Origin: Bradyrhizobium niftali
GTDB taxonomy: Bacteria > Pseudomonadota > Alphaproteobacteria > Rhizobiales > Xanthobacteraceae
Direction of reading: 5' to 3'
DNA: 64,000 nucleotides
NCBI RefSeq assembly: GCF_004571025.1
Contig: NZ_SPQT01000027.1
Coordinates: forward strand, 80,596-144,595
In this document: in pieces, positions 9,430 through 19,343 of the stretch
Layout of the letters: the number at the start of each line of letters is the position of its first letter
How positions within the stretch are numbered: the stretch's first letter is position 1
Made by a program: the position numbers and the translations under genes
Notes under the pieces: model-generated
The model's database searches: none
Seen by the model: only the letters and a program-made list of their open reading frames with translations
What the model was told of the DNA's origin: nothing

Positions 9430-10344
9430 TCACTTCTCCATCTCGCGCCCAGTCAGCCGCAAAAACACGTCCTCGAGATTAGGGGGGCGCTGCAGAATAC
9501 GAAGGCCCGCCCGCCCGCGCAGTTTCACGCGTACCTGGTCCGGATATGGTGTATAACAAAAGAGCGTCTCTCCACTCACTTCGATGTGCCGTGCATGCGG
9601 CCTGATCAACTCGCAGAGCTGATGTGGATCATCGCCATAGATTTCGACCACGTTGCAGCCAATATGCTCATCGATCAGGCCGTCCGGCTTGCCTTCGGCG
9701 ATCTTGCGTCCACCCTCGAGGACACACAGCCGATCGCACAGGCGTTCGGCCTCTTCCATGAAGTGAGTGGTCAAGAGAATCGTCTTGCCCCGCGCAAGCA
9801 GAACTCGCAGACGTTCCCAAATCAGGTGGCGGGCGTGCGGATCCAAACCAGTCGTCGGCTCGTCCATCACGAGCAGATGCGGGTCATTGATTAGCGCACG
9901 CGCCAGCGTCAGCCGCCGTTTCATGCCACCGGACAGCTCGGCGACGCGCGTGTCCGCGTTGCTTTCGAGGCGTGCAAACTCGAGCAGCGATGGCGCGACC
10001 GCCTCGATCTTGCGAGCGCTCATGCCGAAATAGCGACCAAACACGAGCAGGTTCTCTCGAACGGTGAACTCGCGTTCAAGGTTATCGAACTGCGGCACCA
10101 CGCCGATGCGCACACGCGCCACACGAGCGCGGGAAGGCACAGGCTCATTGAGGACCGTAATCTTGCCTGCGTCCGGCGAAATCATGCCGAGGAGCATACG
10201 CGCAATCGTGCTCTTGCCAGCTCCATTTGGCCCAAGCAGGCCGAAGCATTCTCCGCGCGCAACCGAAAACGATAGTTCATTGACGATGACCTTGTCGCCA
10301 AATGACTTTTTCACGCCGGCAAGGTCGATTGCTACGGTGGACAT
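9430..10344 (-). CDS. nodI: NodI, Nod factor ABC exporter ATPase
   Basis: NodI is the ATP-binding subunit of the NodIJ exporter. The 304-aa product carries Walker A GLLGPNGAGKST, signature LSGGMKRRLTLA, Walker B LLVMDEPTTGLD and the switch histidine in TTHFMEEAE. The chosen ATG (MSTVAIDLAGV) follows AAGAG at 5 nt, and the nodU stop lies 8 nt upstream. A GTG at 10350 would give 306 aa and cannot be excluded. Confidence 0.95.
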   Translation of the reverse strand: MSTVAIDLAGVKKSFGDKVIVNELSFSVARGECFGLLGPNGAGKSTIARMLLGMISPDAGKITVLNEPVPSRARVARVRIGVVPQFDNLEREFTVRENLLVFGRYFGMSARKIEAVAPSLLEFARLESNADTRVAELSGGMKRRLTLARALINDPHLLVMDEPTTGLDPHARHLIWERLRVLLARGKTILLTTHFMEEAERLCDRLCVLEGGRKIAEGKPDGLIDEHIGCNVVEIYGDDPHQLCELIRPHARHIEVSGETLFCYTPYPDQVRVKLRGRAGLRILQRPPNLEDVFLRLTGREMEK

Positions 10345-10352
10345 GGTCACTC

Positions 10353-12062
10353 TTAGGCTGACAGAAGTCGCTCGGCCGACAATGGCTTCCTTACCACCTT
10401 GTTGGTCCAGAGCTGGCCGTCGCACCACACATGCTCGACACGCCCCCATTGGCAGGCCGCGGCAGCATCCGGGAAGAATCCACGTCCATGGAGATTGGCG
10501 CTCGTGTTGCAGAGCAGCGGTATGCCCGTGAGTTGCTCAAATTCGACGAGAAGCGCGGCGATTTTGTGCGGAGAGTTGCGAGAGATTGTCTGCAGCCGGG
10601 CGGAGCCGTCAAGATGGACCACAGCGGGGACCTTGTCGCGCCATTCCGCCCGGGTCTGGTGATCGAACAGCATGTAAGGATCTGGCGTACCTGGGCTGAA
10701 AATTTCTGGCGCCCGATCCTCCAGACAGATCGGCGCCACTGGCCGGAAGTGCTCGCGACGCTTGATGTCGTTGAGATGATCCTTCATCGCCGGGGAGGTC
10801 GGCGCTGCAAGAATGCTTCTGCCGCCCAACGCCCGCGGCCCAAGCTCGGCGCGACCGGAAAGGAAGATGACCGGCTTGTTGTCGGCCAGAATCGCCGCAA
10901 GTTCACGCAGACTGCATGGCGCCGCCTCCCAATCCGGCGGAAGCTCGCTGTCCTGCAGGTCCGGACCACTGTAGACTGACCATTCCAATGGCCCGAAGCC
11001 ATTTTGCGCCGCCATCGCCCCGCAAGCAGCGCCGATTGCCGAGCCGCTGTCATTCGGAAACGGCGGCACCCAAACGTCATCGAACAATCCCGCCGCACGA
11101 AGCGCGCTGTTCCACTTGATATTGAGACCGCAACCTCCGGCGATACATAGATTTCGCGCTCCTGGAAGCGACGAGTGTCGCAGCAGAACCATCGCCATTT
11201 CCTGGACAAGAAGACGTTCCACGAACACATGAAACGACGCAAGGACGTCCTCCGCTCGCTTGGCCGTCAGGCGCAATGCGCTTGCCTCGAAGAAGTCGTG
11301 CATAGCTGCAAGCGACGATTCCGCATTGTTGATGTCAGCGCGGTAGCGACGAGCTTGCTCCGTGTCAGCGGCGAAGCGCTTTTCATAGAGCTCCTGAAAC
11401 ACTGCCACGATGCTTTCGTCGACAGAGCCAAGCGCGATGTAAGCCATCAGCTTGCCGGCGATGCCCAAATCCCAACTGGAGCGGTTCGGCTGCCTGTAAG
11501 GGCCGAAGTGAAGGCCAGCGGCAGCATAGGCATGGCCGATCATCGGAAACAGGGATGCAATGAACCGTGCCCCCCGAGGTTCCACATAGTAAAGACGTGG
11601 AAAGATGCAGCCGTCCCATACCAGGCAGAACGCGGGTTTTCCCGCGCTGGCAAAGGGACTGGTGCTATATGCTGACGCAACGTGTCCCGTGACGTGCGGG
11701 TAGCTCTTATATGGAAACACCTTGCCTCCGAGGATCAGGCCAAAGCCGTCGACGGAATCAAGAAGGCCCTCAGCATGGCGCTCGACATACGGCGCCCCTT
11801 TCAGCGCGATCGGCACAGCGCCACTTAGGACCTGGAACTGCGACTCAATCTCCCCATCCCAGCCGTCGATGACGAACTGATCGATATCCCGCGGATCCAG
11901 GCCATGCTCCGCCAAGGCGAGCACGACTGCATCGAGGTTCTCGACGGATTGATAGCGTGGACCGTTGCCGCGCTTCTCTTGCTCGGTGCAAAAGACAAGC
12001 CGCCCGTCCTCGACGACAGAAATTGCCCCGTCATGTGTTAACTTGATGCCGCAGATGCGCAT
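10353..12062 (-). CDS. nodU: NodU, Nod factor 6-O-carbamoyltransferase
   Basis: NodU adds a carbamoyl group at O-6 of the non-reducing terminal sugar of the Nod factor. The 569-aa length equals that of B. japonicum NodU. Recognisable parts are the MRICGIKLTHDGAISVVEDG start, HVTGHVASAYS near residue 125, AGGCGLNIKWNS and the GRAELGPRALGGRSIL motif in the C-terminal half. It is paralogous to nolO in the same operon. It starts 13 nt after nodS. Confidence 0.95.
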   Translation of the reverse strand: MRICGIKLTHDGAISVVEDGRLVFCTEQEKRGNGPRYQSVENLDAVVLALAEHGLDPRDIDQFVIDGWDGEIESQFQVLSGAVPIALKGAPYVERHAEGLLDSVDGFGLILGGKVFPYKSYPHVTGHVASAYSTSPFASAGKPAFCLVWDGCIFPRLYYVEPRGARFIASLFPMIGHAYAAAGLHFGPYRQPNRSSWDLGIAGKLMAYIALGSVDESIVAVFQELYEKRFAADTEQARRYRADINNAESSLAAMHDFFEASALRLTAKRAEDVLASFHVFVERLLVQEMAMVLLRHSSLPGARNLCIAGGCGLNIKWNSALRAAGLFDDVWVPPFPNDSGSAIGAACGAMAAQNGFGPLEWSVYSGPDLQDSELPPDWEAAPCSLRELAAILADNKPVIFLSGRAELGPRALGGRSILAAPTSPAMKDHLNDIKRREHFRPVAPICLEDRAPEIFSPGTPDPYMLFDHQTRAEWRDKVPAVVHLDGSARLQTISRNSPHKIAALLVEFEQLTGIPLLCNTSANLHGRGFFPDAAAACQWGRVEHVWCDGQLWTNKVVRKPLSAERLLSA

Positions 12063-12075
12063 ACGATCCCCTGGT

Positions 12076-12705
12076 CTAGTGGCCGACGTTTGATTGTTCT
12101 GACGAATGACCCGGCTTCCGGAACCGGACGATCAAGCAGTCTTCGTTGACCGACTCGGTGTGGCAATGCAGACGCTCGACCTCCGATAGGCTCTCGTTGA
12201 AGAGAGCGATCACCGTTTCGGCACCAGCAGCATGGCCCCATCGTTGACATGTGGCATCACGTGCGGACCCGAAAATCAGAGCTCCATTTGGCGCAAGCAT
12301 ACTCACTAGGTTGCGGACAGCCGCATGCATCTCGACAATGTCCTTGAGGTAGTAAAGAACTTCGGCCACGACAATCAAATCGAACCGCTCCGTGGTCGAG
12401 AACCGCTGGATGTCGGAGGTCACCCACGTGATATGCGACCACTTCCTGGTCCGTCGTCGCGCTCGCTCGATCGCCTGCGGCATGACATCGACCACGGTGA
12501 GTCGTTCGCATAGCGGCGCCAGCATGCCAGTGAATGCACCGGCTGCACATCCCACTTCGAGGGCACACGCAACGTCTCCATTGCAACGCGACATCCGGAG
12601 CATTTGCGCGTATCGCTCCTGCTCGAAGGAACTACTGTCGAGGCGCCATGGATCGTCGGCAGACAACTCTCGCTCTAATAGCTGATGGTTTGCGTCCAGG
12701 ATCAT
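12076..12705 (-). CDS. nodS: NodS, Nod factor N-methyltransferase
   Basis: NodS is an S-adenosylmethionine-dependent methyltransferase acting on the free amino group of the deacetylated chitooligosaccharide. It carries the SAM-binding ALEVGCAAGAFTGML motif near residue 48, and DLIVVAEVLYYL further on. The ATG at 12705 gives 209 aa, the length of B. japonicum NodS, and lies 11 nt after the nodC stop. The frame extends to 12750 into nodC, which is not needed. Confidence 0.94.
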   Translation of the reverse strand: MILDANHQLLERELSADDPWRLDSSSFEQERYAQMLRMSRCNGDVACALEVGCAAGAFTGMLAPLCERLTVVDVMPQAIERARRRTRKWSHITWVTSDIQRFSTTERFDLIVVAEVLYYLKDIVEMHAAVRNLVSMLAPNGALIFGSARDATCQRWGHAAGAETVIALFNESLSEVERLHCHTESVNEDCLIVRFRKPGHSSEQSNVGH

Positions 12706-12716
12706 GAGCCTATCAC

Positions 12717-14093
12717 CTACTTGCAGGCGGTCGAACGATCGCAACCGCAAACACTCTTCGTTGCCGCCAGGCTCGATTCAGGGCTCGAAAGCCTCGCCTT
12801 ATGAATTGTTCCAGACATTCCCCTTTTACTTGCAGCATGTCGTCCAGCGTTCGGGTGCAGGATGACAGACTGCTCTTCCCCTTCGGCCGGCACATTGGCG
12901 ACCTTGCGCGATAGCCAATCGCTGTTGCTCAAGGTACAAAGCGCATAGGCCTTCAAAGGAAGTAAGAGAAAGATATTGATCGGTGTGTGGAGCGCGAAGC
13001 CGAGAAACCGCAGTTCGCGAGCACGAAGGGCTGCCACACTGCAGCGGACCATTGTCATTGCAGCAATCGTCAATCCCGTCCACCAGGGTACAGAGCCGGC
13101 GATTAGGAGCTGTGCGAGCGCAGCCAGTGATGACAGGGCGAGAAGCAACGGGCCGAGATTTTGCCCGATAACGTCTAGCGTCAGATAGCCATCGAGCTCT
13201 GGCAGCAGGCGTAATGCAAGGAACGTGTCCCGGAAGGTACTGCGCGCCCAGCGGAGTTGCTGGCGTAGATATGGCCCAAGGCTGTCCGGGACGACTGTTG
13301 CTGCGATCGCGTCCGAGACGTATTCCGTTCGAAATCCCGCCTTGAGCATGAGGATCGTTAGATGGCGATCCTCGCCGAAATCGCTCGGCTTCCCACGAAA
13401 GAATTGGGCTTCGTATTGATCGAGAAGCAAGGCGAGCGCGGAGCGACGATACATGGCACATGGGCCGCAGCAGCACATGACGGCACCGAAACGCGCCTGC
13501 GCCGCGCGCTCCTCGTTGCATGCCAACCAGTATTCCATATCGATCAACCTGGTCAGCCAGGTTTGGCTGCGGTTGCTCGCTATCAACTGACCCATGGCCG
13601 CACCGACTTCCGGGTCGTGCATCTTCAATACAAGCTTCGTGACGACGTCAGCGGCAATTATCGTATCCGAGTCGACGTTGAGGACCAAGTCACCGGATGA
13701 GCTGCGTATTGCGGCGATCTGCGCCTTGCGCTTTCCAACGTTGTTTGCCAGCAAGATGACGCTGAACCTCGGATCGTTCGCATAGATTTTGTGTACAGGC
13801 GCGACAACGTCGCGATTTGCAGATCCGTCGTCGACCACATACACCTGTAGCTTTCCGGTGTAGTCCTGACTCGCAAGCGACTCCAGACATTGGGCGAGCG
13901 TGATTGGATCCTCGTTGAAGCACGGTACGATGACGTCTACACTGGGAAGGACCGCTTCCGATCGTCCCAGGCTGTCCTGCAGCGATGGGTTCGTCGCCGG
14001 TTGGGCGTAAAGCGCTTGCGCGCTCTTGTAGATCGTCGAGAGCAGCGCATAAGACGAAACAGCGACAGCGCTTGTTGTAGCGAGCAGGTCCAT
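12717..14093 (-). CDS. nodC: NodC, N-acetylglucosaminyltransferase (chitin oligosaccharide synthase)
   Basis: NodC makes the chitin oligomer backbone of the Nod factor from UDP-GlcNAc at the inner membrane. The GT2 features are VDDGS near residue 95, LNVDSDTI, FGEDRHLTILML and the processivity motif QQLRWARSTFR. One N-terminal and several C-terminal membrane segments are visible. At 458 aa it is about 27 residues shorter than B. japonicum NodC (485), with the difference in the poorly conserved C-terminal tail after the last membrane segment. It follows nodB by 16 nt. Confidence 0.95.
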   Translation of the reverse strand: MDLLATTSAVAVSSYALLSTIYKSAQALYAQPATNPSLQDSLGRSEAVLPSVDVIVPCFNEDPITLAQCLESLASQDYTGKLQVYVVDDGSANRDVVAPVHKIYANDPRFSVILLANNVGKRKAQIAAIRSSSGDLVLNVDSDTIIAADVVTKLVLKMHDPEVGAAMGQLIASNRSQTWLTRLIDMEYWLACNEERAAQARFGAVMCCCGPCAMYRRSALALLLDQYEAQFFRGKPSDFGEDRHLTILMLKAGFRTEYVSDAIAATVVPDSLGPYLRQQLRWARSTFRDTFLALRLLPELDGYLTLDVIGQNLGPLLLALSSLAALAQLLIAGSVPWWTGLTIAAMTMVRCSVAALRARELRFLGFALHTPINIFLLLPLKAYALCTLSNSDWLSRKVANVPAEGEEQSVILHPNAGRHAASKRGMSGTIHKARLSSPESSLAATKSVCGCDRSTACK

Positions 14094-14109
14094 AGGGTGT
14101 CAGTTTTTT

Positions 14110-14769
14110 TCAGTGAAGTTGAGGGAGTGGACGGATTACAAACCCGCGCCGTTGTAATGCCGGGATCAGATGTGACAGCGCGATGGTGGTCTGATCGCGC
14201 AGCGTGGCATCAGTGCACGGTCGCTCCTCATCAGGAGGATATCCGTCGTGCAGGAGCACAATTGCACCCGGGCGAACGCGCGCTAGCACTGAATTCACAA
14301 TTCTATCAACCCCGGGGCGGGACCAATCTCTCGGATCGACCGACCAGTGCACAGCTGTGAGACCAGCGCTCGCTGACACAGCGAGCACCTCTTGTGTCCA
14401 CATGCCGTAAGGTGCTCGCATGTGCCTGGGTGAGGCCTGCGGGCACGCCGAACGGATCGCCTCGCTCGCCGCCAGAACTTCATCGCGTACCTCCGCTGGT
14501 CCGCATCTGGATAGATCCGGATGCGTCATCGTATGGTTCGCAACCTCGTGCCCTTCCGCGATCATTCGTCGAATGAGTTCAGGTTGTTCGGCCGCGTACG
14601 TGCCGATCACAAAGAACGTCGCCGGAATCCGATGTTGCGCCAGCACATCGAGCACCTCTGGCGTGCAAAATGGATTTGGCCCATCATCAAAGGTCAAAAA
14701 GACGGGGCGACTTCCACTCACGTCAGCGTAGTCGCAACGGACAGCGGATAGGGGGAAAAGCTCTTTCAC
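14110..14769 (-). CDS. nodB: NodB, chitooligosaccharide deacetylase
   Basis: NodB removes the acetyl group from the non-reducing terminal GlcNAc. It has the NodB-homology domain: FLTFDDGPNPFCTPEV with the catalytic and metal-binding Asp pair, NHTMTHPDLS with the metal-binding His pair, and MRAPYGMWTQEV. The GTG at 14769 gives 219 aa, the length of B. japonicum NodB, and overlaps the nodA stop as GTGA, so translation is likely coupled. Confidence 0.95.
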   Translation of the reverse strand: MKELFPLSAVRCDYADVSGSRPVFLTFDDGPNPFCTPEVLDVLAQHRIPATFFVIGTYAAEQPELIRRMIAEGHEVANHTMTHPDLSRCGPAEVRDEVLAASEAIRSACPQASPRHMRAPYGMWTQEVLAVSASAGLTAVHWSVDPRDWSRPGVDRIVNSVLARVRPGAIVLLHDGYPPDEERPCTDATLRDQTTIALSHLIPALQRRGFVIRPLPQLH

Positions 14770-15398
14770 AACTCGGGCCCGTTCCGATCGATGATCGTCC
14801 CGGCCGGCCACTCGCTTATCGAGCGTCCAACCGGAAAAACCACCACGATCACGTCTTCGATGCGGATCGGCGACAAATTGGGATAGACATCCGGATGCGT
14901 GGAGCGGACGCGAATGCCAGATATGAGGGTTGCGAGCCCCTGCCTTTCGACCAGTCGGGTCATATGTTTCTCGAGCGCAGGCCGAACCGTGCCAAAGCCG
15001 AATGGAATCCCAAGCTGCTGCAGCATGGGATACATCACGCGCATTGCGTGGCTAATTCCCAGGCCTTCAAGATCCGGGCGCACCGCATATAACCCCAGTT
15101 CGCCCACGAGAAGATCGACCCCACCAACATTGATGAAACGGCGTAGTAGCCCGACGTGAGCAGCTATCCCGCGCGCGTCGTAACCGATTACGCGGATCTC
15201 AGGTCTTGCACCGGCCCAACTTCGGTTGCCCTCAAATGGCTGCGCATTGAACGCACCGGTCGGCCCGTAACTTTTGCGGAAGAACTCGGCGAGCTCGGAA
15301 TGATCAGCGAGCCGCAGTTCGCTTTCCCAGCGAAGGCTCCACTGCACTTGAGCGCGCGCAGTAGGAGCTCCCGCAGTCCGGGATGCGGCAATGTTCAT
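14766..15398 (-). CDS. nodA: NodA, Nod factor N-acyltransferase
   Basis: NodA transfers a fatty acyl chain to the free amino group made by NodB. The 210-aa product has the conserved blocks QVQWSLRWESELRLADH, FFRKSYGPTGAFNA and GELGLYAVRPDLEGLGISH. The ATG at 15398 has AAGGAAG upstream and gives the standard length; the frame is open to 15443. Its 5' end is 41 nt from the upstream small ORF. Confidence 0.95.
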   Translation of the reverse strand: MNIAASRTAGAPTARAQVQWSLRWESELRLADHSELAEFFRKSYGPTGAFNAQPFEGNRSWAGARPEIRVIGYDARGIAAHVGLLRRFINVGGVDLLVGELGLYAVRPDLEGLGISHAMRVMYPMLQQLGIPFGFGTVRPALEKHMTRLVERQGLATLISGIRVRSTHPDVYPNLSPIRIEDVIVVVFPVGRSISEWPAGTIIDRNGPEL

Positions 15399-15439
15399 GG
15401 CGAGCTTCCTTGCGCCAGTGGAATTATGAGCGGAGATGG

Positions 15440-15781
15440 TCACGAGAATTCGCTAGTCGCCGAACCGCTGATCAATACTGAAATGCGCTGCCATGCCCCC
15501 TCGGAGCGCGGCACTCCTCGCCTGCACCGCGCCAGCGCCTTCGCTCGCGACGAAGCGATCTCATGGTTCGCGCTCGTCATCCGGACAATGCCCTGCGCGA
15601 GATAGGCCGGAAGATGCCGGCGAGGCGATTGGACTAGCCAGAACCTGTCTGCACCACGGAGCTTTTCGGCCTCGTCTAACATCTCTGTCGACGTTTTGAC
15701 GTCTGCGGGCAGGCCTTCGATGCGCGGCGCCTCATCGATGGCGCAGCCGAGTGGCATCAGATCACACTGGTTCTTATACAT
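15440..15781 (-). CDS. NodK/NodY-like small protein preceding nodA
   Basis: Bradyrhizobium nod operons carry a small host- or strain-specific gene before nodA, called nodY or nodK. This frame is in that position. The likely start at 15781 (MYKNQCDLMPLGCAIDEAP) gives 113 aa; the frame is open up to 16168 but the upstream part is arginine-rich and unlike the rest. No catalytic motif is visible. The ribosome-binding site is weak (AGGG at 13 nt). The function of this family is unknown and it is not essential for nodulation. I assign the family by position and general appearance, so the symbol is left blank. Confidence 0.6.
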   Translation of the reverse strand: MYKNQCDLMPLGCAIDEAPRIEGLPADVKTSTEMLDEAEKLRGADRFWLVQSPRRHLPAYLAQGIVRMTSANHEIASSRAKALARCRRGVPRSEGAWQRISVLISGSATSEFS

Positions 15782-16174
15782 CTTCGACGCGCCCTGAATG
15801 CGGTGGACAGGCGAGCCATTTGGAGAGTCGCCTGAATGACTGGGCATCCGCAATCTGCGCCTGCCGCTATTTCCCGACACTAGAACGCGGCTGAACGCGC
15901 TCTCAAGTGTACGCGGGTAAACCTGCAATATGGAAACGGATGAAACACGCATACCAAGGTTTATGGAGATCTGCCTGGCGGCTCGATCGAGCAAGCTTCG
16001 CACCGAGACGAAGCGACGCGGCTCGCACGGCGCGCCCATAGCCGCCCTCGAAGCGGATGCGCCGGCTGCTCGCACGTCCAGGAGTTTTTCTCTGAGCCAG
16101 CGTGAACGAGCAGCAGCCATCATGGTATGCCTGTTTACTTTTGCAAACTGATGTTTGCTATCCAACATCCCGCA

Positions 16175-16221
16175 ATTTGGTAAAATCGATTGTTCCGATG
16201 GAACACATCCACACGATGGAT
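16175..16221 (-). promoter_or_regulatory. nod box of the nodABCSUIJ-nolO-nodZ operon
   Basis: On the minus strand the 47-bp element reads ATCCATCGTGTGGATG, six spacer bases, ATC, then GAACAATCGATTTTACCAAA. This matches the Rhizobium nod-box consensus along its length. It lies between the divergent nodD1 and the operon and ends 11 nt before the nodD1 ATG, so bound NodD could also affect nodD1. Confidence 0.95.
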
Positions 16222-16232
16222 AGACTCACAAC

Positions 16233-17177
16233 ATGCGGTTCAAGGGACTTGATCTAAACCTTCTGGTTGCGCTCGATGCTCTGATGACGGAGCGCAACCT
16301 CACAGCGGCGGCGCGCAAAATTCACCTGAGCCAGCCCGCTATGAGCGCTGCGACCGCGCGGCTGCGCACCTATTTCCGCGATGAACTGTTCACCATGAGA
16401 GGTCGCGAGCTCGTCCCGACACCTGGCGCGGAGGCGCTTGCAGGTCCGGTGCGCGAGGCCCTGCTGCACATCCAACTCTCGATCATATCGCGGGACGCGT
16501 TCGACCCTACTCAGTCGAGCCGACGCTTCAGGTTCATCCTCTCCGATTTCATGACGATCGTCTTTCTTCGCAAAATTGTGGACCGTATTGCACAGGAAGC
16601 TCCCGCAGTGCGCTTCGAATTGCTGCCATTTTCCGATGAACCCGATGAGCTGCTCCGCCGGGGCGAGGTGGACTTTCTCATTCTGCCGGAGCTGTTCATG
16701 TCGAGCGCGCATCCTAAGGCGACGCTGTTTGACGAGACCCTCGTATGCGTCGGATGCCGCGAGAACAAGCAGCTATCGCGGCAGCTGACATTCGAGAAAT
16801 ACATTTCGATGGGGCACGTTACGGCGAAGTTCGGACGGGCGCTCAGACCAAACATCGAAGAGTGGTTCTTGCTTGAGCACGGCGTCAAGAGACGCATTGA
16901 GATCGTTGTGCAGGGCTTTAGCCTGATTCCGCCCATATTGTTAGACACAGGCCGTATCGGCACAATGCCCTTACGACTCGCCAAACACTTCGAAAAGCGG
17001 ATGCCATTGCGGATCGTCGAACCGCCGCTCCCCCTGCCCACATTCACCGAGGCTGTGCAGTGGCCTGCGTTCCACAATACCGATCCGGCGAGCATTTGGA
17101 TGCGGCGGATATTGCTGGAGGAAGCATCCAACATGGCATCTGGGCATCAGGAGCCTCCAACTCGCAGGCGCTGCTAG
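16233..17177 (+). CDS. nodD1: NodD1, LysR-family flavonoid-responsive activator
   Basis: NodD binds nod boxes and activates nod genes with plant flavonoids or isoflavones. The 314-aa product begins MRFKGLDLNLLVALDALMTE and has the LysR winged HTH (NLTAAARKIHLSQPAMSAATARLR) and a C-terminal inducer-binding domain with conserved FMSSAHPKATLFDETLVCVGC. It is divergent from the nod operon, which identifies it as nodD1 in the Bradyrhizobium arrangement. Position and orientation match USDA110 nodD1. Confidence 0.95.
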   Translation: MRFKGLDLNLLVALDALMTERNLTAAARKIHLSQPAMSAATARLRTYFRDELFTMRGRELVPTPGAEALAGPVREALLHIQLSIISRDAFDPTQSSRRFRFILSDFMTIVFLRKIVDRIAQEAPAVRFELLPFSDEPDELLRRGEVDFLILPELFMSSAHPKATLFDETLVCVGCRENKQLSRQLTFEKYISMGHVTAKFGRALRPNIEEWFLLEHGVKRRIEIVVQGFSLIPPILLDTGRIGTMPLRLAKHFEKRMPLRIVEPPLPLPTFTEAVQWPAFHNTDPASIWMRRILLEEASNMASGHQEPPTRRRC

Positions 17178-17432
17178 GCTCACCGTAAGCCACTCTCGGC
17201 ACGTTCCAAACACGCTAACAATCCTTCGACCTGCTCGGCCGCTTTCGTCACTTCAACGTCTCTGAGGCCAAGCTGCCAGCGACGGGCGATCGGCTGCGAA
17301 GACTTGCCGAGTCGTGAGCGTGGCGACCTCGCAGATGAGGCGCTTGCACCGCAAACAGGCAGCGCCCAGCACTATCGCGGCACACCACGCCTCCTCCAGT
17401 ACAATAATGTTTGGCTTGCCCCATAAAATCGC

Positions 17433-17463
17433 TTGAACCATACACTGCGTCAGGTTGTAGGCT
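17433..17463 (+). promoter_or_regulatory. Candidate NolA-type (MerR) promoter upstream of nodD2
   Basis: The site has a -35 TTGAAC and a -10 TAGGCT separated by 19 bp (17439-17457), the long spacer that MerR-family activators require. The spacer ends in GCGTCAGGTTG as in the nolA promoter. It lies 350 nt before nodD2. No gene is supported in 17,178-17,812 itself. Confidence 0.65.
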
Positions 17464-17812
17464 GGCCGCCGTGACTAACGCTGCGCTACGCGGCCCTCGA
17501 CTGGGCGCTTTGGCGAACTGACGGCACTGGCCGGACACCGGGTTGATCTGCCATTAACCAACCGACCGGGTCCTGTTGCGTGGCTTGCCGGAAGCGGCGA
17601 GACCGATCAACTTTGGGACTCCTGACGGCTTCCGGCCGCTGCTGGTCGGCCTACCGCCTTGCTCTCCGTTGTTGCGGTCATTGCACGAGCGTCTTTTTCG
17701 CGGTCGTAGGATGGAAACGATGTCCATTCGTGCGAGCCAATAGGATCTCTCCAGACGCAGCCGTCACCGCTTGGTGTATGCGCCCAATTACGTTCATGCC
17801 GGATAAGAAGAC

Positions 17813-18784
17813 ATGCGTTTCAAAGGTCTGGATCTAAATCTTCTCGTCGCGCTGGATGCTCTAATGACTGAGCGCAACCTCAGCGCAGCGGCCCGCAAGA
17901 TTAATCTTAGTCAGCCGGCCATGAGCGCAGCTGTTGCCCGGCTGCGCTCCTACTTCCGTGATGAGCTGTTTGGGATGAGGGGGCGGGAACTTGTCCCGAC
18001 CTCACGCGCGGAAGGACTCGCAGCCCCTGTACGCGAGGCTTTAACGCACATCGATCTTTCAATTATCGCGCGGGACGTGTTCGATCCAGCTCGATCGAAC
18101 CGGCGATTCAGGATCGGCCTTTCTGATTTTATAACAGTCGTATTCTTCCGAAATGTCGTGGATCGCGTCGCGCGAGAAGCACCAGCCGTCAGCTTTGAAC
18201 TGGTGGCGCTCACCGATGAGCACGATGAGCTTCTCCGCCGCGGCGAAGTCGATTTTGTTATCTTGCCGGAATTATTCATGTCCAGCGCGCATCCCAAAGC
18301 GGCCCTATTCGAGGAGAGACTCGTCTGCGTAGGTTGCCACACGAACAGCCAACTACTGCGGCGGCTTACATTTGATCGGTATACGTCGATGGGCCACGTG
18401 GCGGTTACGGTCAAAGGTGCGCGCAAGACGCCGGTCGAAGAATCCCTTTTACTCGATCTCGGTCTCAATCGGCGCATCGACATTCTCGTGCAGAGCTTCA
18501 GCATGATCCCGCCCCTGCTGGTAGACACCAACCGCATAGGGACGATGCCATTAGGGCTCGTAAAGCATTTCCAAAGAACAGTGCCCCTTCGCATTGCGGA
18601 GCTCCCGCAGCCGTTCCCCGCCTTCACTGAGGCGGTTCAATGGCCCGTGCTTCACAATAGCGACCCGGAAAGCCTGTGGATGCGAGAGATATTGTTGCAG
18701 GAAGCTACCCGCATGGCAACTGGGCAAGAGGCCTCCATCATCTGCACTTCGGAACGGGCTGATACTGCCGGAGATTTCGCATGA
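17813..18784 (+). CDS. nodD2: NodD2, LysR-family regulator
   Basis: This is a close paralogue of the upstream nodD1: the first 45 residues are nearly identical (MRFKGLDLNLLVALDALMTE) and the FMSSAHPKA block is shared. It is 323 aa, with a short C-terminal extension (QEASIICTSERADTAGDFA). In B. japonicum NodD2 acts mainly as a repressor of nod genes, in a circuit with NolA and population density. The tandem position after nodD1 and the NolA-type promoter element upstream fit that role. Confidence 0.94.
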   Translation: MRFKGLDLNLLVALDALMTERNLSAAARKINLSQPAMSAAVARLRSYFRDELFGMRGRELVPTSRAEGLAAPVREALTHIDLSIIARDVFDPARSNRRFRIGLSDFITVVFFRNVVDRVAREAPAVSFELVALTDEHDELLRRGEVDFVILPELFMSSAHPKAALFEERLVCVGCHTNSQLLRRLTFDRYTSMGHVAVTVKGARKTPVEESLLLDLGLNRRIDILVQSFSMIPPLLVDTNRIGTMPLGLVKHFQRTVPLRIAELPQPFPAFTEAVQWPVLHNSDPESLWMREILLQEATRMATGQEASIICTSERADTAGDFA

Positions 18785-19343
18785 TCTGTCCCGCCGTTGT
18801 CGTAAGGACGTTCGCAAGATCTGTGAACCTCATATCCCAACGAATGTCTCAACGCATACAGTTTTGGCTCGCCTCGCTCGAATTCATGGTCGCTCTATCA
18901 AGAGCATCGCAACAGGCGGCTATCATGACGACGTTGTGTAGGTCTTTCGCACGTGGCAATAGGCTCGACGTGCGAGCGGCGGGTCGGCCTGGTTTTAGAG
19001 CCAGGGACGTACGTTGCACCCGGCCGTTGGCCGCACCTGCATCGATACAGCAGAATCGGCGCTGGGCTGCCCTCGTCAACTCTCCGAATCAGCAGTGGCT
19101 CCCGAAGAGCGGAGACGCTTCAGCTTCTTCGGAAGCCGACCATCACGCACCGTGAGCGTGATGGTCATCGATCATGCACATGACCACGATCTCTTGCGCC
19201 ATCGAGGCAAACATCGCGCACGCATGTTGCCCTGTCGCATCACATGGGAGTACATCGCATCTTCGTCGCTCCGCGCCGCGGGTCTGACTTCTTTTGGCCC
19301 CATCGCAGCCAAACGTCTTGACGACGTGCGCTGCCATGACGCA

